A stretch of 24,103 nt of DNA from an uncultured Blautia sp. (GTDB lineage: Bacteria; Bacillota; Clostridia; Lachnospirales; Lachnospiraceae): contig CATXEA010000038.1 in assembly GCA_958367245.1 (NCBI GenBank), positions 1 through 24,103 of the forward strand, read 5' to 3'. A program made the translations under genes and the position numbers. The notes under the pieces were generated by a model. It was not told where the DNA came from, did no database searches, and saw nothing but the letters and a program-made list of their open reading frames with translations. Every line of letters starts with the position of its first letter. Position 1 is the stretch's first letter. Positions 21,579 to 24,103 of the stretch are shown piece by piece.

Positions 21579-22243
21579 TGGAATATGCAGAAGACGATTA
21601 TTTGATGATTTCCGGCATTCAGCATTTTAAGTTTTGCAGACGGCAATGGGCATTGATTCATATTGAGCAGCAATGGGAAGAAAATGCACATACGGTAGTA
21701 GGAGAACTGATGCATAAAAAAGTGCATGATCCTTATCTTGCAGAAAAGAGAAAGGGAGTTCTGATTACCAGAGCATTGCCCGTTTCTTCCAAAAGTATGG
21801 GGGTTAGCGGGGAATGTGATGTTGTAGAATTTCATAAATGTGAGGATGGAATAAAACTGCATGGGCATAGAGATTTATATTCGATTTATCCCATCGAGTA
21901 TAAAAAAGGAAAGCCGAAAGTAACAGAGGAGGATAAGCTGCAATTAGTTGCGCAGGCAATGTGTTTGGAAGAAATGTTTGCAACGGAAATTTTAGAAGGT
22001 GCAATTTTCTATGGAGAAACCAGACGGCGTGAAGTGGTGCAGATTACAGAGGAACTTCGAGAAGAAGTAAAAAACATGTTTGAGGAAATGCACCAATATT
22101 ATAACAGGAAATATACACCTAAGGTAAAATATAGTAAAGCTTGTAATTCCTGCTCGCTAAAAGAACTTTGTCTTCCAAAACTGGGAAAAATTGTCTCTGT
22201 GAAAACCTATATTTCTCAGATGTTAAAGGAGGAAACGGAATGA
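21578..22243 (+). CDS. cas4: Cas4 Fe-S nuclease, spacer acquisition
   Basis: A 221-residue RecB-like nuclease that trims prespacers and selects the PAM with Cas1-Cas2. The four Fe-S ligands are visible: Cys20 (KFCRRQW), then Cys189, Cys192 and Cys198 (CNSCSLKELC). The nuclease core shows GECDVVEF and PIEYKKGKP with the PD-(D/E)XK-type Asp, Glu and Lys. The start is ATG 21578, overlapping the cas7c stop, with AAAAGGA 7 nt upstream; a TTG one codon earlier is less good. The stop overlaps cas1 (ATGA). Confidence 0.94.
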   Translation: MEYAEDDYLMISGIQHFKFCRRQWALIHIEQQWEENAHTVVGELMHKKVHDPYLAEKRKGVLITRALPVSSKSMGVSGECDVVEFHKCEDGIKLHGHRDLYSIYPIEYKKGKPKVTEEDKLQLVAQAMCLEEMFATEILEGAIFYGETRRREVVQITEELREEVKNMFEEMHQYYNRKYTPKVKYSKACNSCSLKELCLPKLGKIVSVKTYISQMLKEETE

Positions 22244-23271
22244 AAAAGCTGCTCAATACATTGTACGTAACTTCGGAAAGCAGTTATTTGTCTCTTGATG
22301 GAGAAAATATAGTGGTGATTGACGGAGAAAAGGAGATTGGAAGACTTCCCTTGCACAATCTGGAAGGAATTGTTTCTTTCGGATATCGAGGAACAAGTCC
22401 TGCATTGATGGGAGCCTGTGCAGACAGAAATATTTCATTGTGTTACCTTACACCGCAGGGAAAGTTTTTGGCAAGAGTGACGGGAAAAATAAAAGGAAAT
22501 GTACTTTTGCGTGAACAACAGTATTTGAGTGCCCAGAATCCAGATACCAGTCTCTCAATTGCGAAAAACTGTATCATCGGAAAGGTCTATAACGCAAGAT
22601 GGGTGCTGGAACGAGGGATACGAGATCACAGTATGCAGATCGACGTACAAAAAGTAAAAGAGGCATCTGAAAAATTAAAAAATTCTCTTAGTTATCTCCA
22701 GAATTGTCAATCCAAAGAGCAATTGCGCGGATATGAAGGAGAAGCTGCCAGTGTTTATTTTGGAGTGTTGAATGAACTGATTTTACAACAGAAAAAAGAC
22801 TTTGTATTTGAAGGAAGGAATAAAAGACCACCTTTGGATAATGTAAATGCGTTGTTATCTTTTGTTTATACGTTGTTGACCAACCAAATTGCCTCAGCTC
22901 TGGAATGTGTTGGGCTTGATCCATATGTGGGATATTTACATACGGAACGACCGGGGAGAGTATCTTTGGCATTGGATCTCATCGAAGAACTTCGTTCTGT
23001 GCTGGCAGATCGCTTTGTTTTATCGTTGATAAACAAAAAAATCATCAACGGAAAGAACTTCAGAAAAAAAGAAAACGGTGCTGTGTTAATGGACGATGAA
23101 TTAAGGAAAAAAGTTATAACAGAATGGCAGAATAAAAAGAAAGAAACATTGACACACCCATACTTAAAAGAAAAGATAGAATGGGGTATGGTTCCATATG
23201 TACAAGCGATGCTTCTTGCCAGATATCTAAGGGGAGACCTGGATGGATATCCTGTATTTTTATGGAAATGA
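22240..23271 (+). CDS. cas1: Cas1 integrase (type I-C)
   Basis: A 343-residue metal-dependent integrase that inserts spacers at the leader end of the array. The active-site residues are Glu166 (GYEGEAASVYF), His234 (YLHTERPG) and Asp246 or Glu249 (ALDLIEELR). The start is ATG 22240, with a perfect AAGGAGG 7 nt upstream, overlapping the cas4 stop; a longer in-frame start (22168) lies well inside cas4. Normal length, intact. Confidence 0.95.
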   Translation: MKKLLNTLYVTSESSYLSLDGENIVVIDGEKEIGRLPLHNLEGIVSFGYRGTSPALMGACADRNISLCYLTPQGKFLARVTGKIKGNVLLREQQYLSAQNPDTSLSIAKNCIIGKVYNARWVLERGIRDHSMQIDVQKVKEASEKLKNSLSYLQNCQSKEQLRGYEGEAASVYFGVLNELILQQKKDFVFEGRNKRPPLDNVNALLSFVYTLLTNQIASALECVGLDPYVGYLHTERPGRVSLALDLIEELRSVLADRFVLSLINKKIINGKNFRKKENGAVLMDDELRKKVITEWQNKKKETLTHPYLKEKIEWGMVPYVQAMLLARYLRGDLDGYPVFLWK

Positions 23272-23282
23272 GGTGACAGGTA

Positions 23283-23573
23283 ATGTTAGTTCTAATCACC
23301 TACGATGTAAATACAGAAACAGCAGCTGGTAAAAAGAGATTAAGAAAAGTTGCAAAGCAGTGTGTAAATTACGGTAGAAGAGTACAAAATTCCGTGTTTG
23401 AGTGTATTTTAGATCAGGCACAATGTATCTTGTTGAAATCTATATTAACGGAAATAATAGATGAGGAAAAAGATAGTCTGAGGTTTTACTATTTGGGAAA
23501 TAATTATAAAACAAAAGTAGAGCATATCGGAATCGATCACGGGATTGCTGCTGATGAAACACTTATTCTATAA
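23283..23573 (+). CDS. cas2: Cas2, spacer acquisition
   Basis: A 96-residue ferredoxin-fold protein that bridges two Cas1 dimers. The start MLVLITYDVNTET has the conserved Asp8 after the first strand; GRRVQNSVFECIL follows near residue 37. GAGGTGACAGG lies just before the ATG. It is the last cas gene, 11 nt after cas1 and directly before the leader. Confidence 0.95.
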   Translation: MLVLITYDVNTETAAGKKRLRKVAKQCVNYGRRVQNSVFECILDQAQCILLKSILTEIIDEEKDSLRFYYLGNNYKTKVEHIGIDHGIAADETLIL

Positions 23574-23740
23574 GTGTAAGTGCGAACCCCAAGGATACAT
23601 AAAAACATTGAGAGTTTCGCACCTGAAAAATGAAAAAAAGAGAGGCGAAATTTAATTGAAAGAGAAAATGAATATGTGGAAAAGGAAAAAAATTAGGAAT
23701 ATTTTACAAGAATAGGTGAGGATATTTGTATATATTTGCG
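23574..23740 (+). promoter_or_regulatory. CRISPR leader
   Basis: A 167-nt AT-rich non-coding stretch between cas2 and the first repeat, the expected leader. It has a 7-bp inverted repeat, GTGCGAA (23580-23586) with TTCGCAC (23616-23622), a possible integration or folding element. No confident promoter box is picked. Confidence 0.8.
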
Positions 23741-24103
23741 GTCGCTCCCCTCGCGGGAGCGTGGATTGAAATTCCATTCCGGCAGTTGCGGCGGCGTTCC
23801 CTGACGTCGCTCCCCTCGCGGGAGCGTGGATTGAAATCCTCTCACATATGCTATTATAATAGTGTCAAGAAAGTCGCTCCCCTCGCGGGAGCGTGGATTG
23901 AAATGACTTTTCCAATGCCGGATTTCTTCCGAACTTTGGTCGCTCCCCTCGCGGGAGCGTGGATTGAAATTCATTGCGGTTGGCGGCGGTGTTATCCTGT
24001 ATTTCCGTCGCTCCCCTCGCGGGAGCGTGGATTGAAATCACCGCCTACACCAGCGGAGTGAAAACCTTACAGTCGCTCCCCTCGCGGGAGCGTGGATTGA
24101 AAT
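23741..24103 (+). CRISPR. Type I-C CRISPR array, six repeats visible, truncated by the window edge
   Basis: Six identical 32-nt repeats start at 23741, 23806, 23873, 23939, 24007 and 24072. Each begins GTCGCTCCCCTCGC and ends GGGAGCGTGGATTGAAAT, with a 7-bp stem (positions 3-9 with 15-21) and an 11-nt 3' handle. The five spacers are 33, 35, 34, 36 and 33 nt and share no sequence. The last visible repeat ends exactly at the window edge, so the array continues. No decay is seen, as expected near the leader. Confidence 0.99.

Noticed and set aside
23693..24061. Open frames on both strands across the CRISPR array (SLPSRERGLKS- and FNPRSREGSD-type repeats)
   Set aside because: They are translations of the 32-nt repeat with spacers between; no ribosome site and no protein family.

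Overview
The window looks like a chromosomal segment from a low-GC Clostridia member, most likely a gut Lachnospiraceae. This is inferred from AT-rich codon use, strong AGGAGG ribosome binding sites, a Spy0128/FctA-type sortase pilus, a DUF2871 gene, a glycine-riboswitch-controlled AGCS symporter and a type I-C CRISPR-Cas locus whose repeats end in the usual GTGGATTGAAAT.

Layout. (1) 193-5517: a five-gene sortase pilus operon in the order of the streptococcal FCT-3/FCT-4 islands: thioester tip adhesin, SipA-like signal-peptidase homologue lacking its catalytic dyad, FctA-like major pilin, class B sortase, FctB-like basal pilin. (2) 5542-8253: an orphan EutJ-family ATPase and a DUF2871 membrane protein, each behind a promoter overlapped or abutted by a palindrome, then a convergent cation:proton antiporter. 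(3) 8369-11901: a glycine riboswitch with terminator ahead of a Na+:alanine/glycine symporter, a very long terminator hairpin, an HD-domain hydrolase and an EamA transporter. (4) 11908-14581: an alpha/beta-hydrolase plus sugar acetyltransferase pair, divergent from a LysR regulator across a shared operator-like palindrome. (5) 14643-14861: a small conserved protein of unknown function. (6) 14951-24103: a type I-C locus, cas3-[insert]-cas5c-cas8c(cas11c inside)-cas7c-cas4-cas1-cas2-leader-array. Six identical repeats are visible and the array runs off the window edge.

The most interesting part is the insert between cas3 and cas5c (17087-18267). It encodes a DUF3990-like (ADP-ribosyltransferase-fold) protein and an overlapping partner gene, which resemble a toxin-antitoxin pair. 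In the 260-bp gap upstream, on the opposite strand, lies a degenerate CRISPR repeat. It keeps the last 12 bases of the array repeat exactly, including the presumed 11-nt crRNA handle, placed directly after a short stem-loop as in a real repeat. It has its own promoter (TTGAAA-17-TATAAT). The bases after the handle read as a guide that matches, next to a TTC PAM, a site 60 bp away: 15 of the first 19 positions match, and three of the four mismatches are at positions 6, 12 and 18, which type I Cascade does not read. That site overlaps the -35 of the toxin-like gene's promoter and the -35 of the guide RNA's own promoter. I infer a CreTA/CreR-like circuit in which Cascade loaded with this guide represses the toxin-like gene, the co-directional Cascade genes behind it, and the guide RNA itself. 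Loss or inhibition of Cascade would then release all three. The sequence elements are seen directly; the function is inference.
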